A stretch of 64,000 nucleotides of DNA from Gammaproteobacteria bacterium (GCA_018822845.1 JAHJJD010000044.1:1-64000), one strand, 5' to 3'; positions 25,388-33,958 are shown, counted from the stretch's first letter. Translations and numbers: made by a program. The notes: a model not told the origin generated them from the sequence alone.

Positions 25388-26433
25388 GCCAGAAACATAT
25401 CATCCTGCGCACTGCCCCGCATGTGAAAAAGCCGCAGGATGTGCCGCTCATCATGCGCAATGTGGTGTACGCACTGCTGCCGATTGTGGCGTTTGCGGTG
25501 TACCAGTTCGGCATCAGCGTGCTGGCGCTGGTCATCGTCACCACGCTGGCGTGTCTCGGTACTGAACGCTTTTTCAACTGGATGGGCAACAAACCCAGTT
25601 CCTTGAGTGACTGGTCGTCCACCATTACCGGCATTCTGCTGGCGCTGACCCTGCCACCCGGTTTCCCGCTGTGGATGGCGGCAGTCGCCGGTATCGCCGG
25701 GATTGCCATTGGCAAGGCGGTGTTTGGCGGAATCGGTTACAACGTGTTCAACCCGGCGCTGGTCGGGCGGGCGTTCGTGCAGGCCGCATTTCCGGTCGCC
25801 ATTACTACCTGGACACCTGCGTTTTTTACCGGGCGTTTCAGCGAGTTTGTGCCTTCCAGCCTGACCCTGCCATTCATGATGCCGCCGGAAACGGCAGAGT
25901 GGGTGGAGCAGGTGGCGGTGGATGGTTTTACCGGCGCTACCCCGCTGGCCTTGCAGAAATTCCAGCACATCACCACCGACCCGTTTGCACTGTATACCGG
26001 CACGGTAGCAGGTTCGGCGGGGGAAACCTCCGCGCTGCTGATCCTGGTGTGCGGCATGTATCTGGTGGTGCGCAAGATGATGAACTGGCAGATTCCGGCC
26101 TGGCTGTTCGTGGGGGTGATCGTGACTTCCGGGGTGTTGTACCTGATCAATCCGGACAAGAACCCTGATCCGCTGTTCATGCTGTTTTCCGGCGGGTTGA
26201 TGCTGGGGGCGATGTTCATGGCCTCCGACATGGTGGGTTCGCCATTGACGCCGCGCGGGGTAATGGTTTACGGGCTGCTGATCGGTTCCCTGACCGTCAT
26301 CATCCGCGTGTACGGCAGCCTGTCGGAGGGCATCATGTACGCCATCCTGCTGGGCAATGCCGCCACCCCGCTGATTGATGCGTGGACGCAACCACGGCTG
26401 TTTGGGGCCAAACCGAAGGGGAAATCCGCATGA
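25384..26433 (+). CDS. rnfD: Electron transport complex subunit RnfD
   Basis: A 349-residue membrane subunit with about nine to ten hydrophobic helices. The segment GFTGATPLALQK near residue 180 holds the threonine of the (S/T)GAT motif that binds FMN covalently in RnfD/NqrB. The early motif GYNVFNPALVGRAF is also family-typical. The gene overlaps rnfC and rnfG by 4 bases each, so synthesis is coupled. It forms part of the ion-translocating core. Confidence 0.95.
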   Translation: MSQKHIILRTAPHVKKPQDVPLIMRNVVYALLPIVAFAVYQFGISVLALVIVTTLACLGTERFFNWMGNKPSSLSDWSSTITGILLALTLPPGFPLWMAAVAGIAGIAIGKAVFGGIGYNVFNPALVGRAFVQAAFPVAITTWTPAFFTGRFSEFVPSSLTLPFMMPPETAEWVEQVAVDGFTGATPLALQKFQHITTDPFALYTGTVAGSAGETSALLILVCGMYLVVRKMMNWQIPAWLFVGVIVTSGVLYLINPDKNPDPLFMLFSGGLMLGAMFMASDMVGSPLTPRGVMVYGLLIGSLTVIIRVYGSLSEGIMYAILLGNAATPLIDAWTQPRLFGAKPKGKSA

Positions 26434-27107
26434 GCAGCAAAACGAGTACGGCGATGATCGCCACGCTGGGGTTTGTGACCGCGCTGTCCGGTTTCCTGAT
26501 CGTGACGGTGTATCAGGCCACCAAACCGGCGATTGAGGAAAACAAGCGCCTCAGCATCCAGAAAACCGTGCTGGAGGTGATCAAGGGCGCGACCGCCGAC
26601 AAGCATTTCATCATCAACGACAAGGGTGAGTTGCTGGAAGCAGTTCCCGGCATGAAGGGCATCAATATCTACGCCGGTTACGACGCGCGGGGCAAATTGA
26701 TGGGCGTGGCTGTGGAAGGCAGTGCGCAGGGCTATTCCGGTTCGGTCGACACCATTTACGCTTACACGCCAGCATGCGAATGCATCACTGGCATCAAGGT
26801 CATCAAGCAGACCGAGACGCCGGGGCTGGGCGACAAGGTGATTACCGACAAGAATTTCGTCGCCAACTTCGACAAGCTGGAAGCCAAGGTCAATGCGGCT
26901 GGCGATGCGCTGGCAAACGCCATCGTCGCGGTCAAGCACGGCGCAAAGCACAACCCATGGGAAATCGACGCGATCAGCGGGGCGACCATTTCTTCCAAAG
27001 CCATCGCCAAGGGCCTGAATGGCAGTGCGCAGCAAGTGCTACCCAAGGTCGTGCCGCTGTTACCGACAATTGAAAGCAAATTCACGAGTGAAGGAGCCAA
27101 GCCATGA
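26430..27107 (+). CDS. rnfG: Electron transport complex subunit RnfG
   Basis: A 225-residue subunit with one N-terminal membrane helix (TAMIATLGFVTALSGFLIV) and a periplasmic FMN domain. SGATISSKAI near residue 188 is the covalent flavin motif with the threonine acceptor. I use the ATG at 26430, which overlaps the rnfD stop in the form ATGA; the longer open frame from 26382 would overlap rnfD needlessly. Attachment of FMN would need an ApbE transferase, which is not in this window. Confidence 0.95.
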   Translation: MSSKTSTAMIATLGFVTALSGFLIVTVYQATKPAIEENKRLSIQKTVLEVIKGATADKHFIINDKGELLEAVPGMKGINIYAGYDARGKLMGVAVEGSAQGYSGSVDTIYAYTPACECITGIKVIKQTETPGLGDKVITDKNFVANFDKLEAKVNAAGDALANAIVAVKHGAKHNPWEIDAISGATISSKAIAKGLNGSAQQVLPKVVPLLPTIESKFTSEGAKP

Positions 27108-27754
27108 GCCTGATCAAACAGGATGACCGCATTACGGTCGATACCTTCCTTGAAGGCATCTGGCGCGAAAACCCGGTATTCGTGATGATGCTGGGGATGT
27201 GCCCGGTGCTGGCTGTCACTAACTCTGCCATCAACGCGCTGGCGATGGGGCTGGCGACCACCTTCGTGCTGATTACCTCCAGCCTGCTGGTGTCGCTGTT
27301 CCGTAACCTGATCCCGTCGGAAGTGCGGATTGCGACTTACATCGTGATCATTGCCACTTTTGTGACCATCGTTGACTACATCATCCAGGCGCTGAGTCAG
27401 GACGTGTACAACGCACTGGGCGCTTTCATCCAGTTGATCGTGGTGAACTGCATCATCCTTGGGCGGGCGGAAGCCTGCGCCTCGCGCAACAAACCCGTCA
27501 AGTCGATGGTGAATGCGGCGGGCATGGGGCTGGGTTTCACGCTGGCGCTGCTGTGCCTGGGCGTGGTGCGCGAAATCCTGGGCAGTGGTTCACTGTTCGG
27601 GCTGCCGCTGTTCGGCGAACAGTTCCAGCCGTGGGTGGTGATGGTGTTGCCACCGGGCGGATTCCTGGTGCTGGGCGGCTGGCTGCTGTTCTTTGAATGG
27701 CTGAAAACCCGTAAACAACAATCCTTGGCGGCGGAGGGTGTCACCCATGGGTAG
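27104..27754 (+). CDS. rnfE: Electron transport complex subunit RnfE
   Basis: A 216-residue integral membrane subunit, homologous to NqrD, with about six helices. MMLGMCPVLAVTNSAINAL and NCIILGRAEACAS hold the paired cysteine positions that ligate an iron centre in the middle of the membrane together with RnfA. It overlaps rnfG by 4 bases and rnfA by 8. Confidence 0.95.
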   Translation: MSLIKQDDRITVDTFLEGIWRENPVFVMMLGMCPVLAVTNSAINALAMGLATTFVLITSSLLVSLFRNLIPSEVRIATYIVIIATFVTIVDYIIQALSQDVYNALGAFIQLIVVNCIILGRAEACASRNKPVKSMVNAAGMGLGFTLALLCLGVVREILGSGSLFGLPLFGEQFQPWVVMVLPPGGFLVLGGWLLFFEWLKTRKQQSLAAEGVTHG

Positions 27755-28334
27755 TACCGAAAGCATTACCTTTATCTTTTTCAACGCTTTTCTGGCGAAT
27801 AACTTCGTGCTGGCGATGTTTCTGGGTCTGTGCCCATTCCTTGGGGTTTCCGGCAAGCTGAATACTGCGGTGCCGATGGGGCTGGCGACCAGCTTCGTCA
27901 TGCTGGTCAGTTCGGTGTGTGCGTATTTCCTCAATGAATTGCTGGTGATGTTCAACATCGAATACCTGCGATTGATCAGCTACATCGTGGTGATTGCTTC
28001 CGCCGTGCAACTGGTGGAAATGACGCTGAAGAAACTCAGCCCGACGCTGTTCCGCGCGCTGGGGATTTTCCTGCCGCTGATTACCACCAACTGTGCAATT
28101 CTGGGGCTGGCGCTGTTCCAGACTTTCAAGGAATACAACTTCATGCAGTCGCTGGCGTATGCGCTGGGCGCGGGCGCGGGTTTCATCCTGGCGCTGTTGC
28201 TGATGGCGGGGCTGCGCGAACGGCTGGATCTGGCGAAACTGCCGAGCGTGACGCAGGGGGCAGCGCTGAGCCTGATCCTCGGCGGCTTACTATCGCTGGC
28301 ATTCATGGGCTTTGCAGGATTGGGAGCGGAATGA
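27747..28334 (+). CDS. rnfA: Electron transport complex subunit RnfA
   Basis: A 195-residue integral membrane subunit, homologous to NqrE. LGLCPFLGVSG and TTNCAILGLALF contain the conserved cysteines for the intramembrane iron-sulfur centre shared with RnfE. The ATG at 27747 follows GGAGG by 9 bases; a GTG at 27738 directly touches the ribosome-binding site and is unlikely. Gene order B-(oxidoreductase)-C-D-G-E-A differs from the E. coli order A-B-C-D-G-E. The stop overlaps the start of the next small gene. Confidence 0.95.
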   Translation: MGSTESITFIFFNAFLANNFVLAMFLGLCPFLGVSGKLNTAVPMGLATSFVMLVSSVCAYFLNELLVMFNIEYLRLISYIVVIASAVQLVEMTLKKLSPTLFRALGIFLPLITTNCAILGLALFQTFKEYNFMQSLAYALGAGAGFILALLLMAGLRERLDLAKLPSVTQGAALSLILGGLLSLAFMGFAGLGAE

Positions 28335-28522
28335 TGCGGGATTATCTGATTGCGATGCTGGCAATGCCGGTGTTGTTGCTGGCGTGGCTGCTGGTGCAGC
28401 GGATCGTGCGCGAGTTTGCCTTGCGCCACCCCGAGTTTGGCCCGCCACGGGAAGAAGGCGGCGGTTGTGGTTCTTCGTGCGGATGCAAGGGCAAGAAGGC
28501 GTGCAAGAACCGCGAACATTAG
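28331..28522 (+). CDS. Small membrane protein with cysteine-rich tail, Rnf-linked
   Basis: A 63-residue protein: one membrane helix (YLIAMLAMPVLLLAWLLV) followed by a soluble tail GGGCGSSCGCKGKKACKNRE with four cysteines (C-x3-C-x-C-x5-C). Its ATG overlaps the rnfA stop, so it is made with the complex. The design resembles NqrM, a small membrane protein with four cysteines that delivers iron to the NqrD/NqrE centre of Na+-NQR, although I see no close sequence match. By position next to rnfE/rnfA, it may do the same job for Rnf. That role is inference. Confidence 0.8.
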   Translation: MMRDYLIAMLAMPVLLLAWLLVQRIVREFALRHPEFGPPREEGGGCGSSCGCKGKKACKNREH

Positions 28523-28526
28523 AAGA

Positions 28527-28624
28527 AACCCCACCCCGGCCCTCCCCTTATCAGGGGAGGGAGTAAGAGGTTCGGAGTTGTATCCGGCTCCTCCCCTGAC
28601 AAGGGGAGGCTGGGAGGGGTTTCT
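28527..28624. repeat. Palindromic double-hairpin repeat, AAACCCCACCCC family
   Basis: AAACCCCACCCCGGCCCTCC at one end and GGAGGCTGGGAGGGGTTTCT at the other are inverted, with inner hairpins CTCCCCTTATCAGGGGAG and CTCCCCTGACAAGGGGAG. Related in build to the 106-base element but with different sequence. It separates the Rnf operon from the flavoprotein gene. Confidence 0.88.
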
Positions 28625-28650
28625 TATTGGAAATTTTAGGAGAGGATTTT

Positions 28651-29496
28651 ATGACTGAAGAAACTTTTGGCGCTACCTGCCAGGCAACCCTCAAGGCCAG
28701 CACCCGCATTACTGCCGCCAACGCGGACGAAGTACGTGAGCTGGTGCTGAGCGTGGATGAACCTGCGTTCCGTGCGATGGCGGGGCAGAATATCGGTGTG
28801 CTGATTCCGGGGCCACATCCGTTCGGCAATCCGTATCATCACCGCTATTACAGCGTGGTGGCGGCACAGCCGAGTGGCGAAGGCACCGACATCGAGATTC
28901 TGGTGCGGCGCTGTTCCTACATCGACGAAGTGTCGGGCGAGGAATACCCTGGCACTGCCTCGCATTTCCTGTGCAATGCTGCGCCTGGCCAGCAGATTAC
29001 CCTGACCGGGCCGTACAAAGCTCCGTTCAAGGTACCTGCCGACAAGGGCAGCAACCTGCTGATGATCGGTACCGGTACGGGAATTGCGCCGTTCCGCACC
29101 CTGATCAAAACTGTCTACGCCGAACATGGTGGCTGGCAGGGCAAGGTACGGCTGTTCTACGGGGCGAAAAGCGGGCTGGATAACCTGTACCAGAATGACC
29201 AGAACAACGATCTGGCCAACTACTACGACGAAGCCACCTTTGAGGCGTATCAGGCGATCAACCCGTACCCGTTTGCTGACGTGGGCGAAACACTGGGCAA
29301 GAGCCTGACGCAAAATGGCGCGAAAACCTGGGTGCTGATGCAGATGCCGAACACTTACATCTATCTCGCCGGGCTGAAAAAGCAGCTGGCAGTGCTGGAC
29401 AAAGTGATGGGCGAGCAGGCGGGTTCGGCGGCCAACTGGCAGGCGTTGAGAGGCAGGTTGCAGGCGGAAGGGCGTTGGGCGGAGTTGGTGTATTGA
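28651..29496 (+). CDS. Ferredoxin-NADP reductase-like flavoprotein
   Basis: A 281-residue plant-type FNR protein. The FAD motif is HRYYSVVAAQ near 60-69 (RxYS), the pyridine-nucleotide loop is GTGTGIAPFRTL near 142-153, and the chain ends in a tyrosine (AELVY), the aromatic residue that stacks on the flavin in plant-type FNR. The ATG at 28651 follows AGGAGAGG; the frame reaches back to 28627 inside the repeat and leader. It would pass electrons between ferredoxin and NADP. Placed after the 2-oxoacid oxidoreductase/Rnf operon, it gives the cell a route from the same ferredoxin pool to NADPH. Confidence 0.85.
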   Translation: MTEETFGATCQATLKASTRITAANADEVRELVLSVDEPAFRAMAGQNIGVLIPGPHPFGNPYHHRYYSVVAAQPSGEGTDIEILVRRCSYIDEVSGEEYPGTASHFLCNAAPGQQITLTGPYKAPFKVPADKGSNLLMIGTGTGIAPFRTLIKTVYAEHGGWQGKVRLFYGAKSGLDNLYQNDQNNDLANYYDEATFEAYQAINPYPFADVGETLGKSLTQNGAKTWVLMQMPNTYIYLAGLKKQLAVLDKVMGEQAGSAANWQALRGRLQAEGRWAELVY

Positions 29497-29556
29497 GTAA
29501 ACGTTTGCAGATTATTTGTGTCTAATTTGGTAGAAACTGATTAAGGGGGAATAATC

Positions 29557-29715
29557 ATGAAACCATCATCCAATTATATGGCACAGTTCCGTCTGCCCGT
29601 AGACGTCTATGAGAGGTTACTGCGTGAGGCGCAGAAGGCTGGCGTTAATCGTAGCGAGTATCTGGCAAAATTGCTGGCTGACTTGTTTGGTGACAAGAAT
29701 TTACCCTCTTGCTGA
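29557..29715 (+). CDS. Small ribbon-helix-helix-like protein (52 residues)
   Basis: ATG at 29557 follows AGGGGGA by 6-7 bases and opens a frame of 52 codons. The protein has the strand AQFRLPVDVYERLL, a helix EAQKAG, the turn VNRSEYLAKLLADLF and a short tail, which fits a minimal Arc/MetJ-type ribbon-helix-helix DNA-binding domain. No toxin gene is next to it, so it could be an orphan antitoxin or a small regulator. It points at the 3' end of yggS and ends 22 bases from it. Confidence 0.65.
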   Translation: MKPSSNYMAQFRLPVDVYERLLREAQKAGVNRSEYLAKLLADLFGDKNLPSC

Positions 29716-29736
29716 TAATCATGAGCATGCTGTGTT

Positions 29737-30417
29737 TCACAGCCTTGCTCCGAAAATCGCCGTACCTATCCGCACCATCGTCGCCCCTTCCGCAATTGCT
29801 GCTTCCATGTCATCGGTCATCCCCATCGACAGTGTGTCCAGCGCGAACCCTTGTGCAATCAGGTTTTCCTGCAAGTCGCGCACCTGCGCAAACACGGCCC
29901 GTTGACGCGCGAAGTCATCCTCGGGAGCAGGAATCGCCATCAATCCGCGTAGCTGCAAGCCGGGTAGTTTTACTACCTGCGCAGCCAGTTCAGCCAGTGC
30001 CGCTGGTTGTACGCCAGATTTGCTGGCTTCACCACTGATATTCACCTGCAAACAGATGTTGATGTCGGGCGCATCCGCAGGTTTCTGCTCACTCAAGCGC
30101 TGGGCGATCTTTAGCCGGTCGACGGAATGCACCCAACGGGCGGTTGAGGCAATCAGGTGGGTTTTGTTGGACTGAATTGGGCCGATGAAATGCCATTCGA
30201 TGCCGGAACCAGCCAGTTCAGCGGCTTTTTCCACCATTTCCTGTGCGTAGCTTTCACCAAACCGGGTTTGCCCGGCGGCCAGCGCTGCGCGGATGGCTTC
30301 AGCAGGATGTTTCTTGCTCACAGCCAGCAGTTGCACGCTGCCTGTTACCCGCTTGAAACCTTGTTCTGCGGCGCGTATGCGTTCGCCGATTGTCTGGAGA
30401 TTGTCACGTATAGTCAT
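29737..30417 (-). CDS. yggS: YggS/PROSC family pyridoxal-phosphate homeostasis protein
   Basis: A 226-residue single-domain PLP-binding barrel. The lysine that binds PLP is in LLAVSKKHPAEAI near residue 35; GESYAQEMVEKA, WHFIGPIQSNKT and MGMTDDMEAAI are family landmarks. It keeps free PLP at safe levels and has no catalytic turnover known. It is transcribed away from pilT with a 63-base spacer, an arrangement common in gammaproteobacteria. Confidence 0.94.
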   Translation of the reverse strand: MTIRDNLQTIGERIRAAEQGFKRVTGSVQLLAVSKKHPAEAIRAALAAGQTRFGESYAQEMVEKAAELAGSGIEWHFIGPIQSNKTHLIASTARWVHSVDRLKIAQRLSEQKPADAPDINICLQVNISGEASKSGVQPAALAELAAQVVKLPGLQLRGLMAIPAPEDDFARQRAVFAQVRDLQENLIAQGFALDTLSMGMTDDMEAAIAEGATMVRIGTAIFGARL

Positions 30418-30480
30418 GGTTTGTGGTAGTTTTCCGCTAAGACAGAAAATTATAACCCCTGAACAAAGCTAACAACAAAA

Positions 30481-31515
30481 ATGGATATCACCCAACTGCT
30501 CGCTTTTGGCGTGAAAAACAACGCCTCCGACCTGCACCTCTCCGGTGGAATGCCGCCCATGATCCGGGTGGATGGCGAGATGCGCAAAATCAACCTGCCG
30601 GTACTTGAGCACAAACAGGTGCACGCACTGGTTTACGACATCATGAATGACCACCAGCGCAAAACCTATGAGGATCGCTGGGAATGTGACTTTTCGTTTG
30701 AAATCCCCGGCGTGGCGCGCTTCCGTGTGAATGCATTCAACCAGAACCGGGGCGCGGGCGCAGTATTCCGTACCATCCCCAGCAAGGTGCTGACGCTGGA
30801 TCAACTGAATGCGCCCGGCATTTTCCGCAAAATTGCAGAAAATCCGCGCGGTCTGGTGTTGGTCACAGGGCCAACCGGCTCCGGCAAATCCACCACACTG
30901 GCGGCGATGGTCGACTATAAAAACGACACCGATTACGGCCATATCCTCACTATTGAAGACCCGATTGAATTCGTCCACGAAAGCAAGAAAAGCCTGGTCA
31001 ACCAGCGTGAAGTCCACCGCGATACACGCGGGTTTGAAAATGCCTTGCGTTCTGCGCTGCGTGAAGACCCGGATACTATTCTGGTCGGCGAAATGCGTGA
31101 CCTGGAAACCATCCGTCTGGCCCTGACCGCTGCTGAAACCGGCCATCTGGTGTTCGGCACCCTGCACACCACTTCCGCCCCCAAGACCATCGACCGTATC
31201 GTCGACGTATTCCCGGCGGCGGAAAAGGAAATGGTACGGGCGATGCTGTCCGAATCGCTGCAAGCGGTCATTTCCCAGACCCTGCTGAAGAAAAAGGGTG
31301 GTGGGCGGGTAGCCGCGCACGAAATCCTGATTGGTACCCGTGCTGTGCGCAACCTGATCCGTGAAAACAAGATTGCGCAGATGCGTTCCGTCATGCAAAC
31401 CGGGCAAACAGACGGGATGCAAACCATCGACCAGTCCCTGAAAGCGCTGGTGATGAAAGGGCTGGTCGACCGCAACGACGCCCGCCGCAAAGCCGACAAT
31501 CCGGACAGTATTTAA
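30481..31515 (+). CDS. pilT: Type IV pilus retraction ATPase PilT
   Basis: A 344-residue hexameric ATPase that retracts type IV pili from the cytoplasmic side. Walker A GPTGSGKSTT near 130-139, the Asp box around IEDPIEF, Walker B-like ILVGEMRD near 200-207, and the C-terminal retraction motif AVRNLIRE near 288-295 (AIRNLIRE in typical PilT) are all present. Full length for PilT. Surface pili would serve gliding or attachment of filaments. A 106-base repeat separates it from the pilU gene. Confidence 0.96.
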   Translation: MDITQLLAFGVKNNASDLHLSGGMPPMIRVDGEMRKINLPVLEHKQVHALVYDIMNDHQRKTYEDRWECDFSFEIPGVARFRVNAFNQNRGAGAVFRTIPSKVLTLDQLNAPGIFRKIAENPRGLVLVTGPTGSGKSTTLAAMVDYKNDTDYGHILTIEDPIEFVHESKKSLVNQREVHRDTRGFENALRSALREDPDTILVGEMRDLETIRLALTAAETGHLVFGTLHTTSAPKTIDRIVDVFPAAEKEMVRAMLSESLQAVISQTLLKKKGGGRVAAHEILIGTRAVRNLIRENKIAQMRSVMQTGQTDGMQTIDQSLKALVMKGLVDRNDARRKADNPDSI

Positions 31516-31520
31516 CAAAG

Positions 31521-31626
31521 AACCCCTCACCCCCTAGCCCCCTCTCCCTCAAGGGGAGAGGGGGAATAAGAAAACTGGCCTCTTAGCCCCTCTCCCCTTG
31601 AGGGAGAGGGGTTGGGGTGAGGGGTA
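31521..31626. repeat. Full-size (~106-base) double-hairpin palindromic element
   Basis: Nearly the same as 23883-23988: ACCCCTCACCCCCTAGCCCC at the left, CAAGGGGAGAGGGGG, centre AATAAGAAAACTGGCCTCTT, and the inverted right half ending TTGGGGTGAGGGGT. It lies between pilT and pilU and may shape the mRNA. Confidence 0.93.
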
Positions 31627-31641
31627 AACAAGGAGATAACC

Positions 31642-32796
31642 ATGGATCGCGATTCTGCCGTCAGTTACGTCCACAAATTGCTCAACACCATGTTGGAAAA
31701 AGGCGCTTCCGACCTGTACATCACGGCGGATGCAGCGCCTTCCGCCAAGGTTGACAGTGAAGTCGTTGCCCTGACTACCCAGCCGTTGAACGAAATCAAC
31801 GCACGCCTGCTGGTGCGTTCCATCATGAACGACCGCCAGCTCAAGCAGTTTGAGGAAGACATGGAATGCAACTTTTCCATCAGCCTGCCGGGCAAGGCGC
31901 GTTTCCGGGTGAACGCCTTCACCCAGCGTGGCTGTTCCGGCATGGTGTTGCGGCATATTCCGACCAGCATTCCCGATTTCAAGAGCCTGTCATTGCCGCC
32001 GATACTGCGCGACATCGCCATGACCAAGCGCGGGCTGGTGATCATCGTCGGTGCCACCGGCTCCGGTAAATCCACCACGCTGGCTTCCATGGTTGATTAC
32101 CGCAACCAGAATTCCAAAGGCCATATCGTCACCATCGAAGACCCGATCGAATTTGTCCACCAGCACAAGGGCTGTCTGATTACCCAGCGTGAAATTGGAG
32201 TGGATACCGCCAGTTACGAAATCGCGATGAAAAACACCTTGCGGCAGGCACCTGATGTGATCCTGCTGGGGGAAATCCGCGACCGCGCCACCATGGACTA
32301 CGCCATTGCCTATGCCGAAACCGGGCACTTGTGCCTTTCCACCCTGCATGCCAACAGCACCAACCAGGCGATCGACCGCATCATCAACTTTTTCCCGGAA
32401 GAACGCCGTCACCAGTTGTTGATGGATCTTTCGCTCAACCTCAAGTCGGTGGTTTCCCAGCGGCTGGTGCGCAAGGCGAAAGCTGACGGGCGTCTGCCTG
32501 CGGTGGAAGTCATGATCAACACGCCACTGATGGCTGACCTTATCCTCAAGGGCGATGTGCCGGGCATGAAAGACCTTACCTCCAAGTCACGCGAGCACGG
32601 TATGCGCACTTTCGACCAGGCGCTGTTCGACCTGATCGAAGCCCGCCAGATCACGGTGTATGAAGGCATGCGCCACGCCGACTCACAAAACGACCTACGC
32701 CTCAAACTTAAACTGCAAAGCCGCTTCGCCAAGGACAACGACTTTTTCAAGGGTCTGGACAATATGGCGATCGAACCACTGGAGAATGGTAAATGA
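31642..32796 (+). CDS. pilU: PilU-type retraction ATPase
   Basis: A 384-residue PilT/PilU ATPase (P. aeruginosa PilU: 382). Walker A GATGSGKSTT near 138-147, the Asp box TIEDPIEF, VILLGEIRDRATMDYAI near 209-225, and a long C-terminal tail. PilU assists PilT in retraction. The ATG follows AAGGAGA. It overlaps the following homologue by 4 bases, so both are made together. Confidence 0.93.
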   Translation: MDRDSAVSYVHKLLNTMLEKGASDLYITADAAPSAKVDSEVVALTTQPLNEINARLLVRSIMNDRQLKQFEEDMECNFSISLPGKARFRVNAFTQRGCSGMVLRHIPTSIPDFKSLSLPPILRDIAMTKRGLVIIVGATGSGKSTTLASMVDYRNQNSKGHIVTIEDPIEFVHQHKGCLITQREIGVDTASYEIAMKNTLRQAPDVILLGEIRDRATMDYAIAYAETGHLCLSTLHANSTNQAIDRIINFFPEERRHQLLMDLSLNLKSVVSQRLVRKAKADGRLPAVEVMINTPLMADLILKGDVPGMKDLTSKSREHGMRTFDQALFDLIEARQITVYEGMRHADSQNDLRLKLKLQSRFAKDNDFFKGLDNMAIEPLENGK

Positions 32797-33953
32797 GCAC
32801 AATGGCCGAAGCCGACCTGCGTATTACTCCATTGTTGCACATGATGGTGAAACAGGGTGCATCCGACCTCTACCTGACGACCGGCGCGCACGCTTCCATC
32901 AAGGTACGCGGGCAATTGCGCCGCATCAGCCGTGAGCCGATGAAACCGGGTAACATCCGCCAACTGGCGGAAGAAATCCTTACCCGCACCGAGATCGAAA
33001 GCTTTTCCAACGACCGTGAACTGAACAAGGGCTTTTCCCTCAAGGGGATCGGGCGTTTCCGCATGAACTTCTACTTCCAGCGCGGGGAAGTTTCCATGGT
33101 TATCCGTCACATCCGTTCCGACATCCGCAAGCCGGAGGAGCTGGAACTGCCGGAAATCCTCAAGGAGCTGGTGATGCGCAAGGAGGGTTTGCTGCTATTC
33201 GTCGGTTCTACCGGCTCGGGCAAGTCCACTTCCATGGCATCCCTGATCCAGTACCGCAACGAACGGCATTGCGGGCATATCCTGACCATCGAAGACCCGA
33301 TCGAATACACTTTCCGCCACGGGCAATCGATCATCGGCCAGCGTGAAATCGGTTTCGATACCCTGAGTTACGCCAACGCCATGCGTGAGGCCATGCGCGA
33401 AGCACCCGACATGATCATGGTTGGGGAAATCCGTGATACCGAAACCATGGATGCAGCGCTGGGCTTCGCCGACACCGGCCATCTGGTGTTGTCTACCCTG
33501 CACGCCACCAACGTCATCCAGGCGCTGGAACGCATCCTCTACCTGTTTCCGAGCGAGGATAAAAACCGCATCCTGATGGACCTTTCCCTCAACCTGCGCG
33601 GTATCGTGGCGCAACGGCTGATACCCGACGAACAGGATGGCCTGCATCTGGCGGCGGAAGTGCTGATCAACACGCCCTATGTGGCCGAACTGGTGCGCAA
33701 GGGGAATTTCAGCGAACTCAAGGATGTCATCGCCAAAGGCGTCAGCGACGGGATGCAAACCTTCGACCAGGCGCTTTACCATCTCTACTGCGAAGGCAGG
33801 ATCAGCCGCACAACGGCGCTGGAATACGCCGGTTCGCGCAACGATCTGGAATGGCAAATCAACTTCGGCGCAGGTGAGGCCCAGCAAACGGCACAGGAAA
33901 TGCCTCCCCTCAAGGGCAGGGAGCATGATGCAGCCGCAACTGAAAGCGCCTGA
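32793..33953 (+). CDS. Second PilU-type ATPase
   Basis: A 386-residue homologue of the preceding protein. Walker A GSTGSGKSTS near 137-146, TIEDPIEYTFRHGQS, and MIMVGEIRDTETMDAALGF near 208-226. It differs clearly from the first PilU in the N-terminal PAS-like part and has a Gln/Glu/Ala-rich tail (about 360-386). Three retraction-type ATPases in a row (PilT, PilU, PilU-like) are unusual; tandem PilU-like genes occur in some gammaproteobacteria with extra pilus regulation. It converges on bioD with a 5-base gap. Confidence 0.9.
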   Translation: MSTMAEADLRITPLLHMMVKQGASDLYLTTGAHASIKVRGQLRRISREPMKPGNIRQLAEEILTRTEIESFSNDRELNKGFSLKGIGRFRMNFYFQRGEVSMVIRHIRSDIRKPEELELPEILKELVMRKEGLLLFVGSTGSGKSTSMASLIQYRNERHCGHILTIEDPIEYTFRHGQSIIGQREIGFDTLSYANAMREAMREAPDMIMVGEIRDTETMDAALGFADTGHLVLSTLHATNVIQALERILYLFPSEDKNRILMDLSLNLRGIVAQRLIPDEQDGLHLAAEVLINTPYVAELVRKGNFSELKDVIAKGVSDGMQTFDQALYHLYCEGRISRTTALEYAGSRNDLEWQINFGAGEAQQTAQEMPPLKGREHDAAATESA

Positions 33954-33958
33954 AGCGG

